This document shows positions 45,972 to 59,700 of a stretch of 64,000 nucleotides of DNA, piece by piece. The position numbers and the translations under genes are program-made. Position 1 is the stretch's first letter. Every line of letters starts with the position of its first letter. The stretch comes from Clytia hemisphaerica (taxonomy: Eukaryota; Cnidaria; Hydrozoa; Leptothecata; Clytiidae), in assembly GCA_902728285.1 (NCBI GenBank), contig CACVBU010000498.1, positions 806,001 through 870,000 of the forward strand. Reading direction: 5' to 3'. The notes below the pieces were generated by a model, which saw only the letters and a list, made by a program, of their open reading frames with translations, ran no database searches and was not told where the DNA came from.

Positions 45972-47773
45972 GGCTGGACTTTTTTTTAAATGTTGATTTG
46001 CCGTCATCTGACCGACCCTACCTCGAAACCTGGTGACCCAAAGAACCTTTTCCTTTAAATAAGAACTTATATTGTGTCTGTCTGGATCTATTTTAAGCTT
46101 AAAAATCTTGGATTCCCGTCTAGCTCGTCCGTGGTCATTTCAAAATTACCCAAATGTTTCATAAATCGTTAAAATCAAAAAGAGTTCCGACTAGCCGACC
46201 CACCTCCAAAATCTTGGATCGGGTAACGGCAAACCAATATTCTTTTAAGTTTAGCCTAAGTATTTGGCATAGATTTAAATCCTGTTAAATCAACAATATT
46301 TATTATGTAAAGATAGTTTTATTTATGAGTTGCCCTTGCACGCTCTACTGTAGAAAATTCTTATAATTACAGTAATTCAAAGATTTCACGATCCAAACGC
46401 TATATTACGGTTATTTGTTCAGAAAAACTTGTTTTTCAATAGCCTATTTCTCTTTCCTAAAAGTGACTATTCCAGTATATCTAGGAATGATCAAAAATAC
46501 AAAATTTACGTTTACTCGCTACCTTAAATATGTCAGTCAGTCAGAATGGTTTTCGGGATAGACTTAAAAACGCATCAATTTTTTGGGCAGGATTATATCT
46601 CGCCAACAGCTTTCCCTCATTTGGACTATCCTTTTTTCGACCACTCTTTGATAAAAACACAAGTCACTAGTCTTTAAAAGGACATTTTTTCACAAGATTT
46701 AAAGTTCGATATGAAGTGGACAGAGTGCGCTCAAATCCGTTAACTTTCATCTGAAAACATTGTTGAGTGTTTATGTTATAAAACACGTCTCGCTTATAAT
46801 GAGAAATGTGTTTTTGTGTCGAACAAATCTACTGTTAAAACAAACAGACCTTAATGTTCAAAGTTTCTTATAAAAGTAAATCACAATTGTAAGACCAAAC
46901 CATAATAACCTTATCATTACCTTATTTTTGGCTACTTACAAAAATCTTAATTGGCTTAATGCCTATTGAGGCATATGCCATAGATATTTGACTAATTTGG
47001 AAAGTGGAAATAGTGGTTTAGTCAGGTAAATCTAAGTCATCTATAAGAAAACTTTACCCAAAAGGCCACCTTTCAGGACTCCATTAAACTTTTTAAGGTG
47101 ATGTTTTCATAGAATTTCATGTCCTTTTCATTTCTCCATAGGGGTCTGTTTATGCTCGTTGTTCATTAATTTCTTAAGAAAACATTTTCGAGTGATCATC
47201 AGCCGAACTTTATTAACTTTCTGAACTTTATGGGACCGCTAGTTTACTAAAGTCTATCTATTTACAAATTTCTTTTAGCCGAAATTTTGAAAATTTGTTC
47301 ATTCATTATTATTCCTTTTTACCGTTTTTACTTTTTCCGTTTTGGCAGATTACGTTGTATGGTATTCTTTTGAAGTTACATTTTATTTCAATTCGATATT
47401 GCTTTAGCTTTCTGGCCACATGGTATAACAATTAGCGTCGATATTTCGATGATTTTCGTCTAAATTTTTTTGATTTTTATCTCAAGTGTAGAAGTAGACT
47501 GTCAATCTCTTATGGAAAAAGTAGAGATTTGAATTATTGAAAACTCTTTGAGTGGGTTTACATAAAATGTTAAAGTTGCTGGAATTTCGTTTTCATTTCG
47601 AAAATCGTCGAGTGTTACTATTAAACCAAAGCAGATGAATATTATGTACAATTTGAAAATCTGTGGAACTATATAGCTCAAAATTTTTGGACTTTGTAAC
47701 GTAAAAAAGTATTTTCCGATAAAAGGCTACTTGAACTCAAGAAGTATAATTCACCAGACCAGATTAAATCAAA
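45972..47773. other. Intergenic stretch / 3' UTR of the CaRF-like gene
   Basis: AT-rich sequence with no coding frame supported. The 3' UTR of the upstream gene and the promoter of the SEC14-domain gene must lie here. No clear TATA box or repeat stands out. Confidence 0.45.
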
Positions 47774-50700
47774 ATGCCAGCACGTCGTAGTATCAGCTTT
47801 CGTAAATTAATGCACCGCCTTTCGAGGAGCACCGAAGACTTAACGGGCGTAGGGCGTTACAGAAGTACAGAGAATTTGTATGAATTTCGTGAGGAAGACG
47901 AACAGGGCGTTCATCAACAATCAAACGATAATGATGTTTTTGAGAAAAACCCCGAAATTAGGTCAGTATTCGTTTCCTTTCGGTCATGAAATTCTTATTA
48001 TCGTCTCTGCCCTTTTTGTTTAGTAATCCTATTATACTGACAATAAAGTGTCTCGACAACTCAAAGGTAGTCAAAATCCGTTTTCTGGTTTTCCTGCGTA
48101 AACGTACTCTAACAAAAAGTCTCCACTATCGCAGGATGGCTAAACTAACTCATTCCCGGGAAACATTATTGACGCATTACTGAGATTTTTCCGCTGTCTT
48201 TTTCGGGCATACTGGCGTTTTCGCAATTTTTGCAATGATTTTGAGTCAATGTATAAAAAGGTTTGAAAGATCACATTACCGAATCTTCCAGAAGATTCTC
48301 ACCGAAACCGAAAAGCGGATCTTTTTTTGATAAATTCATCTCTTTCTATTGATACAGGTGGCCAACAGTGGATGAACTCTTTGAAGCTTACCAAACATAC
48401 TTGGATAATGGTCGTAAATATCGATTACGTTCGATTGAAGGATGGGAAGGGAAAACGAAGGATGGTGAAGAAGTAGATAAAGAAGAGAAGCAAATTGTTT
48501 TGGATGAGGAGCAGTTATTGGAACAGTATCATCACATGGGTGACATTTTAAAGGAACAAGGTATTATTGATGTTTGTTTTTTGATTAGCGGGGACTCGAC
48601 GCCGTGTTTCAACATTTATTCAACGTAATTTGGACGTTAGATATCGGTGTATGCCGAATGGGACTAATACACCTCTGTTTCACTGACCCTGTAAGAATTC
48701 TTTGAGGAGAAGGAGTGAATTTTGCTGAATTATTTGTTTGTAGTTATAGGGTGATAGAGGGTCCATTTAGAGCTATAGTATGGGCTCTAAACTACAATAA
48801 TTTGCCTATTAGGAGCCTCCGAACAGATGTTGATTACTACGCGCATGCTCCATAAATGGTCTCACATGCTTATTGCATAAAAATTGTTATATATGCCAGG
48901 GCTTTTTTGAAAGGTCTTTATCTGAAAAAGCTAATTAAAGGCAGCTAATTAAAGGCAGCATTAATTAGGCAGCCTGCTTAGATTTTTATTCAAATTTTTC
49001 CTTAGTACCCTTCCCCTTAGGATGGGATACTTGCTTGAAAATTATTCAAAGTAAAACGCAGTCCGGCAATGAATACCCAGGCCCGATGGAACAACCGTTA
49101 AAGTGGAGGGGGACTGGAGGCTCAAAACGAGAAAGAAATCTCATTTGCTCGAAAGTGGGGAGGCTGAGATATTGCCAGTCTCCCCGCTTCGGGCCTGATA
49201 GCTCAATTGAAGCCTTTTACAACTTGATCTTTAGTGAAACTATTGTTTTGCCATACTCATTAAGATTATTGGCTTTTCTTTTTATCGAGGGCTTATAATT
49301 GGATAATGAGCAAAAAAGAATACCACAAAGTCCATTCATTGATACGATTTAAAGATATTATCATTGTACAAACGAAATATGGTAGTACTATGCGAGATTT
49401 CTCTCCACATGTATTATCGAATCTGAAGTATGTGTGTTTGCAACTAGGCGAATATAGTATATTGAAACGGGATGTTGACAAAGCTTTTCTTAAGTCCAAA
49501 CCCGCGAGCCCAGTCCTTTTTTAAAAATTCTGATAGCACTCTGATAGTATCACGTCCATCAGTAAAATCAAAACGCGGTGTAAGGCTCTGGTACGAGATT
49601 AGTCCCTAGTCTAAATCTTAACAGTGCCTATTGTTTTACCAAGGATTCTACTTTCCAAGATTCTGCATGGACTTTCGAATTTTTTGAGCGCTGATTGCAG
49701 TTAATTTTGCCAGATCTACCCAATCAGTGCTCAGAAAATCAATAGAAAGTATAGACAAAATTCTAGAATATTTCTACACAATATTTGAATCTCGAATTCT
49801 GGTTGGCTATCGTTTTCTCGTATTAACTTTGTTTCATTTCGTCATTTTTTATGTAACTTTACCCAAATAATAGGTATCACTATCTATCATCACTGAGTTA
49901 TTATAAATACTTCAAAAACCAAATAAAAAATAGAGCTATATCAGTTTTTGGGTTTTAAAAGAAAGCCACAGTCAACAATATTGAAATAAAAGGAGATAGC
50001 ATATATCTTTTTATCTTGATATTATCATTGAATCCGTATACACTCATCAAAAACATGCTAAGAGAAACAGTATGAACTTGCTAGCATGAATAACAGCAAG
50101 CATATCAACACTGTCATGAAGTAAGTAAAACTTCAATCTAACTCGAAGCAAGCATAACGAGTCAACTCAAAGAGTACGGCATTTATGGTTCATTGATGGT
50201 ACATAATGAATAACAAGCAGCATAACTGTGATATGATTTCTCATTCCATGATGATGTTTTCTTTATTTTGACATATTATGAGGTATCAATGTCAAAGAAA
50301 GGTATAATTGAAAATAGATACATTATCAAAACTTCATCCACACGTCATGTAGTCGTAATATAAGTACAATTTGAATTTTGATATTTTGTCAAGTGCCATT
50401 TTAAGCGCGCCTCGTATGTCCTAGCCGGTTGTCAGGCGTCGCGCAATAACCGATGTCATAGAATCATTTTACAGCCAACTTAATATGCTATAATATACTT
50501 GATATAAGCTATAATTCGATATTCTCCACGATTTGTAATATTCTATCTGAGCTGGTCGTCACGACTCTCCGTAATTCAAATCTTTCTCTACTAATTTCAA
50601 TAAAGATATTTGACCTTGCTTGAAGATCGAATCAAAGAGTGCCAAATGTATATGGAGCAAGGAGCAAAAGTATCTGTACAACACGGCGTTTTGCGGCGTT

Positions 50701-53700
50701 TTGCGAAAAGGCGGTGACAAACGGCCGAGGAGGTGGAACCAAATTTGTACCCAATGTCGTACCCAATCTCTTAGCCTACTGAATTTAAGTCACAAATAAA
50801 ACGTCTGTGCAAGATGCGATAAATTTCATCGTAATCTACAAAGTGTGAATGTGCGTGGGAACGCGCGCACGGAATATTTGCAAATGAAAGCGTTTTGCGA
50901 GGTTAGGTCAAATAAACATGCTGTTTTCATTTCTGTTACCGTTTTAGCTGTAAAACCTCACAAATTTCTAAAAACATGCCATATTCAAAGAGAATTTATC
51001 GATAACCTGATTAATTTGATAAAAACTATGCGCAAAAAAACGGAAAGTTAAAAAAAATGATTTTCGGAATTTTTTCGATATTTTTATTACATTTTTTTCG
51101 CGCGCCGTTTCTTGCGTTTTCAGATATCTTTATTTAACAAGAGATACTGTATAAAATGGATATATTGTAATTGATATAAAAGTCTCATCCTTTTAGGAGT
51201 ATGTTTTGTTAGAGCCAAGCTAGGACACAGCAGACACAGTAGGTCAGGTACTTTATACAATGCAAAAAATAGGACAACAAAAAAGAGAGCCGAGCGAAAA
51301 ACTTCAATTATATTCACATGCTTCTGAATTGAATTCGGAAAAGCCGCCTAGCCTGAATGATGCCATTGAAGCGATATTTTCTAGTGACAGAAAAAACAAG
51401 ATGGCATCTATAAAAAACATGGCGTATCAAAAACTTTGAAATCTACAAACTTGTATAAACTTTTACTTATTTGACATGATGTTATTGGAGAAAGCTGATT
51501 GTGAAATTTTTGAAATTAAGGATATTTAGAAATGGCTAGAAGTTGTTTCTGTAAACTTATTGCTTGTTTCTTTTGCTGATAAAATCAGAGATGAGTTTAA
51601 AGTCTCCCAGCCGACAGTCATCAACATCAGATCGCTGGTCCAAAACTTCCAGTGACAGTGAAGCATCACTGTTTTTATCATCTGGTATGTATCGTGTACT
51701 AGATACTCTTTGGCTATTTTGTTCTCAGTCAGATGGCATACTCAGGCCGTTTTTTTTGTGCTACAGATGACAGAGAGAGGACAGTCAGGAACAGTCGCCT
51801 TATTAGGAGACGCCTCCTGATTAGGAGACCCGTCTCCTAATCAGGAGGTTCACGTCTCCTTATCAGGAGACGGGTGTAATTATCTCGTGAACGAGCAAAC
51901 TGCGCATGATTTGATTGCTCCCAATGGAAAGAGGACAAAAAATTGATTCCATATGGTGATTTTCAGAAAAATCCACCGGTGGAATCAATCACATCTAATA
52001 ATCCATAAGAACCAATCAGAAGTAAGAATCTGTCTTCTGAACAAAAGCGTCTCAAAAAGAAAAATGGCGGACATGAAAAAAATCAAGAGGGGCTTCCTTG
52101 TAGTGCTTTATATTAGGATTGTGATCGATTGCACCGAGAAATTTTGATAATTTTTTTTAAACTTTACCAATTCGAGGCTGCTCTTTCCATTAAAACTAGT
52201 TTCAAAATGCGCGGAAAAGCCTAAAGCCCTTAAAATTGAGATAAAAGTTTTATGTCTCCTAATTAGGAGACGGGTCTCCTAATCAAGCGACCCCAAGCGA
52301 CCTACATGTCTCCTAATCAGGAGACGTCTCCTAATCAGGAGGCGTCTCCTAATAAGGCGACTGTTCCTGACTGGAGGAGGCCAAACACCAGCTAGCAAGT
52401 GGTGTAAACTGGTAAAGTGTGTAGTCATGCGGGGTATTAGGCTGTGTTTGCCTGCAACAGTCAAAAATCAATCTGAAAATTAAGGCAATTAGAGGTTATT
52501 CTCATCTGTCATCCATCAGTTAGAAACACTATAGGAAATCCAGGCTAGTTGAAAGACTACGGATGGAACACAGAATTTCAGTCCTTTGTTTTGATTGCAT
52601 TCAACAAACACAGCAAGACAAAATCTCAATCGTACAGAATCAACAATGGAACTCGTCAAACAGTTAGTCACAACACTAGCAGTCTAAACTTAAACTCCTA
52701 TACTGATTGCTTCCCAGCGCTCCTTCGCAGATGTTCATCAAATTTCCACCAATGGGGTTGTCGCATTTCAAACGGCCCTTCTTTTTGGCACCCGTGGCCT
52801 TTCAGTGCCTTGCACAACGGGCAGTCGTGGCTTCTTCATAAAGACGAAAGACAGATCTGGACTTATTTCGTACTTTCCAGTCTCTTGTTTGTAGTTTTTC
52901 TGACTTTCTGGTTCTTTGTGAGTTATTTTCTATGTTTTTTAACTTTCTGAATGACTTACCGACAGATCGCCACCGGTGGGATTCGAACCCACTAAATGTA
53001 AAGTTCCGATGTTTTGAAATCTAATGCCTTATCCACTGCGCCACAGATTCATGGCAGGAAAGTGTTTCTGACGGCTATTTATATTGTACAAACTGCAGAC
53101 CAAACTGTATTAAGAGAAAATCACAAAAGAGTGCTTGTTTCGAGCTCCAACACTAACCCTAACTGATAATAACCCAATTCCTAGCCCATCTGATACGTAA
53201 CCACACCCAAACTACACCCATACCCAACCCTACCAGATCGCCTGCAGGTCCTGACACTATTCCCGCATGCCGGATCCGAAAAATACATGTCTTTCGTCTT
53301 TATGAAGAAGCCTTCACCACGACAGGCGGCTGTAAAATCCCACCCTTCATATATTTGTTTCAATCCGTGCTCCGTGGCTTAGGTTTTTTCTTATTTTCAA
53401 TTTACTGAAGAAAGCAGGAATTTGATGCTAGAGTAGTTACCGTCAACTGCTCCAAAGTCATTTGATTTGAGTTTAATGAACCGCGTATTAAAAAATACAC
53501 GATTTCTCTTTCGCATCAAGTAGGCTTTTAAATCGAAATATGAAAAAAATCCGTAGTGGAACACGCGCGAGTGTCCGGAACGAAGAAGACCAAATTAGTG
53601 GCAAAACGATGGAGCGTTTGACGTCGCGCGGCCAGTTACACACTCGCTATTTGTTAATCCCATTGGGCGGTAGGCGGTTAGGCGATAGGCGGTTAGGCGG

Positions 53701-56700
53701 CAGGCGTTCTCTAATTCTCCATTCGGCATCCGGTCATTTTGAATGAAAACAAAAGTTAAAAAGGGCGCGCTATCAGTGAAAGTTATCGTGACATGTTATG
53801 ACAGAAAGTATGATTGATAAACTTGGTGGAGTTATCAAAACAAATTTGTTGTCAAAGAGATTTAACAGTAAGTGAAAATACAGGCCAGATATCAATAAGT
53901 CCCATGTTGCGTACACTCGTCCCAAGTTGGAGCAGTTGACGGTAGATTGTCAACAAAGTGCTGTAAAAAATCATTGAATAAAAGAAGAACTTAAAATCTT
54001 AAATATTTTTTCATTTTGAAGAATAGGTGCAAAAAAGTGAAACATAGAAAAGTTTCATTTTTCATTGCATTAATCGAAATGGGGGATTTGGAAAATTGTT
54101 TAGTTTTTTGCACAAACCCCTGTAACTATGGGCAAGCACCCCGTTGCTAAGATGTTGGCTTGAAATCGAAAATGAAACCACTTAAAACGTAAGTAAAATC
54201 GGCCTGTACTCGAAATCCCGTAATCTTGATATAATGTAATATCGAGTTTACGTCTCTACTGACTAGCGTCCCACCGAAATGTGCATCAAAGATTAATGCT
54301 GCGAAAGCGCTATCTATATCGTTTAATTTACTTGCGAGCAAAAAAATGGGCTACAAAACTTCTAATAAGATTCATGAAAAATTAAACCAGCGCTTTTTAA
54401 TGAAATTACCGTCAACTACTCTAACTTGGGACGATTGGTCGAAACATGAGGCTGTTGATATCTGGCCTGTAATTTCACTTACTGTTAAATCTCTTTGACA
54501 ACAAATTTGTTTTGATAACTCCACCAAGTTTATCAATCATACTTTCTGTCAGGCTAGCTCTAAAGCTCTAAACAGCATCTGATAACATGAAAACCAGACT
54601 ATAATTCTTCAATGGGAATCAAAACTATAAAGTGCACTTACAAACATCAATAATTTAAGATTTAACAAAATTAATAACGGCACTGTCATCATTGACAATG
54701 AAACAAAGGATTTCTTCTGTCAAGAGTCTTGTAAACATTCCAACAACTTCCATCGAAATTATCTGTCACAGCTAAGTCTACCATTTTTAGCGCGATCCGA
54801 GAACGCTCGCAGAACGCCCGCAGAACGCCCGCAGAACGCCCGCGAGCTTCCGCGTGAGTGAAAACTTTAATCTGTCAATCATCTTCTCAAGCGAAAAGTA
54901 TGCGATGCGATTCTAGTTTTCAAGCTTGGCTTGCACTATAAATGAGATCAATGGCAAAAAGTTTTTGGCAAGTTCCTGCACATGGCCACAATTAAAAAAA
55001 TCGTAACGGCACTAATAAAGAAATTACGTTTTTGTCTTGTTTGCTGTTTTTTTGCCTAGAAGATATAGCAAACATGATAAGTATAAGCAGACTGTGCCTA
55101 AATTGGCTGTAAAACATTTCTGCATATGTAGAATTTTCTCAAACTTTTAACAATGATAGAACAAACTTGTTTATCAAAATTAACCAACACATTTTTTATG
55201 TATCTCCTTCTTCATCTTCAATAAAACACTTGAAATCTACTGAAGTTAAAGCACAATTGAATCTCAAATGAATGCAATAGACCTTTTCGCTTTCAGTCTT
55301 GAAATTAGTTCCCTTTTTTAAAGGTAGTCTTTGTGTAAACTTACATATTGTTTTCGCATATTTTCCAACCAAAACCAACCACAACTCTTTCTTTCCTGTA
55401 TTTTTGCATATAAATTAAGATGCCAGATGAAAAAGTGAAAACGTCTCAAATATCAATCAAATCTGAAATTGCGGTAATATTCGATTGAGATTCGATCGCG
55501 TTAGACATTTGAATTTCAATCCCTCGATTGTGTTTGACAGTGGGTTCTCTTGATTGAGACTGTCTAACAACAGTCATGCATATAGGACATATTGTTTTGC
55601 AACAAGAAGGATGAGAGTTAGCTGAATCAAATCCCTATCACATAAAGATGGAAGCTTAAAATAAAATAAAAGAGTATATATTGCTACCGTGCAGCAGCCA
55701 GATCGCAATGGGCTGACAAGTCGAAGTAGGGGAAAACCCCATGTCCAGGAATTTTCCAAAAACCAACTTTTTCAGATTCTACATAAGAATTCCTATACAT
55801 TTGGCTCCAATTGGGGTAGTTTTTCTAATTCTTTGTCCATTTTTCTCTTTATTGAGCTCATCAAAAGAATTAAAAAAAGCATTTTTCAACTCTACTATAA
55901 TATGGCCATAGTTACTCAAATTTGGAATCAAAAGTCGTTTTTTTACTTAAAAATTGCAAATCTAAACTCTTTTTAAGACTATTCTATGCAAAAGAAGTTT
56001 TTGCTGAAAAAATTGGTAAAATTGAATAAATTTTTTCAAAATGTGCAGCTTTACACTATTCTTTAAGAGTAAAATTTTGACAGAAATCTCAATTATCTCC
56101 ATTTGTCTAAATGGAATCAGTTTAAACCATATATGTATTCCTGAAAGTAAACATTGTTAGGTATTCAGAAATGTCAAAGCTAGCTTTGATCCATTTATAG
56201 GCAAATCAGAAAAAAGTTATTGCAAGGTTTCAAAATCAAAGACCTAAAATTCACTAAACTTGAAACACTTGAAACTACCCTGAACTACCCAACACAATTT
56301 CACATGGAAAAATGCATCTTTTGGCACGTCTTTGAGCCTGAAAATGCTCTCTTTGATATTTTTTGAGTGAATTTTTTTGTCATTTTCACAACTTTCAGTC
56401 ATTTCGCCTTAACAACCATCTGTTTTTAAGGTTCAAACTTTTTCCATACATAAAAGACCATACCTTTTACCTTCAGGAAACGCAAAATTTCCAAAATTCC
56501 AATTTTGTCAATTTGATCTGCATCATTTAAACAGATTTAAGCAAAATATTCACTTTCAAAATAATCAGTTAAAGGCTCTTCTTTTTCATCCAATCAGAAA
56601 ATAAAAAATCAGATGGCTTGTCTTTATGCCAGTCTGAAAAGGAGGATTTTCATACGCCGGAGGGGGTTTTGGGCACAGCCAAAGTGTACGCCAAAAGAAA

Positions 56701-59700
56701 ATTTTCAAGGGACATTTTGAATAGTTATTTATAGCCATCTTATTACTTTGTTTGATGAAATTAGAACAAATAATTGAGTACCTGATGCCAACTTGTTTCA
56801 ATTATTAGAACAATAGCCACGCCAACATTGGCGTTTTCTTAAACTCCACGCCAGTACGCCAAGTGAAATTCAAAGTCTACGCAAGCCGGAAATATCTGGC
56901 GTACATGTCATTATTTCCAGACTGGTCTTTTGCTATCATTAGATTAAAACATTATATTTTTTAATGTATTCCTCTTTTTAGGTGAGCTGCGGTTGGATTT
57001 TTTGCGTGCAGCTGATGTGAAAGATGGACTCGAATGTCTTTCACAGTTCACAGGTATCCATTGTTTGCTTCTTTTCAAAATCTTTAAAGAAAATTACAGA
57101 TTTTATGTTATGGCATGAAAATATTAAAAATCAAACAAAAACTTTTGGTTCTAATCAGTTCTAATATGATTTTAACTATACCATTTATTTTGAGAAAGTT
57201 TAGCCACCCTTGCAAACTAGTCTTTTTTAACCTTTTCTGACTTATATCTCTGTAATAGAGAAGTTTTTGGAGCTTGTGTCTTTGAAAGTTGTCATAACAG
57301 TGCAAAACTCTTGGACTGAAAGGGTTAATAAAAATCAGTAGATTATGAACACTAGGAATTATTAACACAATATTATGGGACAGAATATTTAGCTAATGTT
57401 AAATTCATGCTTAACTTTGTTTTAGGTGGAAGAGACCGTAAAGGATATTTATTTTTGACAATATTGAATGATGCAACAGATGACGACGTCAAATTGATTG
57501 ATTTGAAAAAAGTTGTTTTGTACCTAACAACACATCGCAGGTTTTTAATTTACACTAAACATTTTCTTTAATTTTAACCCTTTTCTTAGCCCTTGTTGGT
57601 AGGATTTACATGAATTATAATTTAAATCAATCATGGATGCTACTTTGGACCCATAAAGACTTTTGCAATGTCCAAAAATTGTGAAATTTACAACACTTCT
57701 TTTTGCGAAATTGAGGAAAGAATATTTTCTAATAATCTTGTTATATAATATTCTCATAGAAGAATTCTGCCAATGTTGGAGGATTTCCAGAATTTAACGA
57801 AACACCTTTTTTTTCAGTATAAGCAATGCAGACAAAGAGAATGGGTTCAGCTTTTTGGTTTCTTTGAAGCCAACATCACCTTTTGGTTCAGTCAAACCTT
57901 TGAGCAAAGTTCTACAGGTATTTTCTCAATACATACAGAATGATTGACCTCTTCAATTCATGTATTAAATTATGCGAATATGTGTAAGATTGGTAACATT
58001 TTGGCAGACATAATTAAATTTACTCGTCAATAACCTTTTAATTTTTGGAGCCACTTGTACAAAATGCATGTGAGTTTCTTTTTTGAGAATTCTAAAGTAA
58101 ATTTTTGTCTCATTTTAGGAGCATTTTCCATTCAATGTTGCTCATATTTACGTCATAAAGCCACCAGGCTACAGGGAAAGATTATTGTCTAGCTCTTCCA
58201 AAAGCAAGTTTGACGTAAGTATAATTTGACTTGCATGGTTTCAAGTTTTCTTCCGTCTAGCTTATTTTATTGCACACTATGTTTTAAGGTGGATTAAGGA
58301 TCTTCAGCTGGGGGATGATATTGGAGATATTTTTAAAATTTTGTTCCAAAAGTAAAAACAGTAAAATATTGTCCATGATAGAAAATATCTTTAGAAGGGG
58401 CTTTTATATACCCAATAATACTTCAATTTTGAGTATAGGCACAAAATATCTATTATTATTATTACTATTATTCAATTTTTGCCAGGTAAACCTTCTAACA
58501 AAGGAAATGCTGAATAAATACATTGCACCAGAGGAACTAACATCAAAGTTTGGAGGGACCAAGGAATATAACCACTCAGCATGGTTCACTATGAGATTGG
58601 TATGAGCTTTTTTTTAAGTTTTATGTTCTCTTATGGTTTGAAATCTTGGAATTCATTTCCTTTTTTTACAAGTCGAAACAAAATAAAATCTCTTCAAAAG
58701 TTCAGCAAAGTATGATAACGATTCTATGGTGTTTTGCAACTAAATGTTTCAGAATTGCAACTCGTTGAAACGAATTTTATTTTATACTATAAGTAAAAAG
58801 TGGTCGACTATCCAAACGATAAACACATTGAAACTAAACTTAAGTTTTGAACGGCTTTACAATTAAATGGGTAATTTAATTGGTATACTATAACCTAATT
58901 AATTAATCCTTAATACATGGATTTATCTTTTAATTTCCCTGCTAAAGAGTTAAATCATTTTTCCCAAGCTTTTAATGAAAAGACTGTGAAATTTAAAGAG
59001 AAGCAATAGATTTCTAATTTGAGTTGTTTACTTCGAGATTAATTGATTCTTTCACTCGAATTAGTACCTTAGCAACTGACAAGTGGAATCATTTTTGGTA
59101 ATTCTGACTGTCTGATCTCTTTGTCTGGCTGTTTGTTTTAGTTAATTGAAATCTTTCTGCCATGTATTTTGGAAAGTAGATATCTTAGGTTTTTGACTAC
59201 GATTTACCTTTTTGCACTATTATATACACATGCAGGATTATTGAAATTCGTTTCGATTGATCCAAAGTTTTGTTGAAGTCATTATCCAATGATGTTTGGT
59301 GTGATGTGTTTTGAGTGATTGCGGTGTGGACTTTTCTTGGTTCTTATATGATTGTTTTTCTTAATCAAAAGGAATGGTTTGGTCATACATTTTATGTTGA
59401 GGGACTGGTCAAATCTAAGTGGTTGTTTGTTTACTCTTCTTTTCGAATGCCAAGATATGCATTTACTATTCCTACCTGTGCTGTATTGTTCATTTATGAG
59501 AAGGCTGAAGCTGTTGAAGATTTCGTTCAACACTTTGCACTTACCCCTTCTCAACCAGCCTTTATAACCAGTAGGTTAAATTCTTTATTAAGAAGTAGAT
59601 AAGGAAGAAAGGTGTTTTAAAGACCTTAAAGTATTTCCTCTTCTCTCTCACTCACTACTTTGTAACGATAAACTATCAAAGCCCACGTGAAATGGAATTT

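Larger units (their letters stand above)
52694..53385. repeat. Dispersed repeat, copy interrupted by a 500-bp TIR element
   Basis: 52694-52823 and 53324-53385 together correspond to the continuous repeat at 27600-27775. The break between them is exactly where the TIR element sits. Confidence 0.8.
53945..56981. other. Remainder of intron 3 of the SEC14-domain gene
   Basis: Apart from the two MITE relics and the 11-bp tandem repeat listed, this is AT-rich intron. 54260-54290 resembles the left flank of the element at 38097, and 55608-55630 shares a GATGAGAGTTAGCTGAATCA word with 35900-35925, so older dispersed repeats are present. Confidence 0.4.

Noticed and set aside
49035-49525. Frames of 68-88 codons in intron 2 of the SEC14-domain gene
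   Set aside because: Overlapping on both strands, no family resemblance; exon 2 to exon 3 phase is already continuous without them.
52967-53050. Functional tRNA gene
   Set aside because: T-arm and promoter boxes are good but the acceptor stem does not pair and the anticodon arm is irregular; it lies inside a mobile element.
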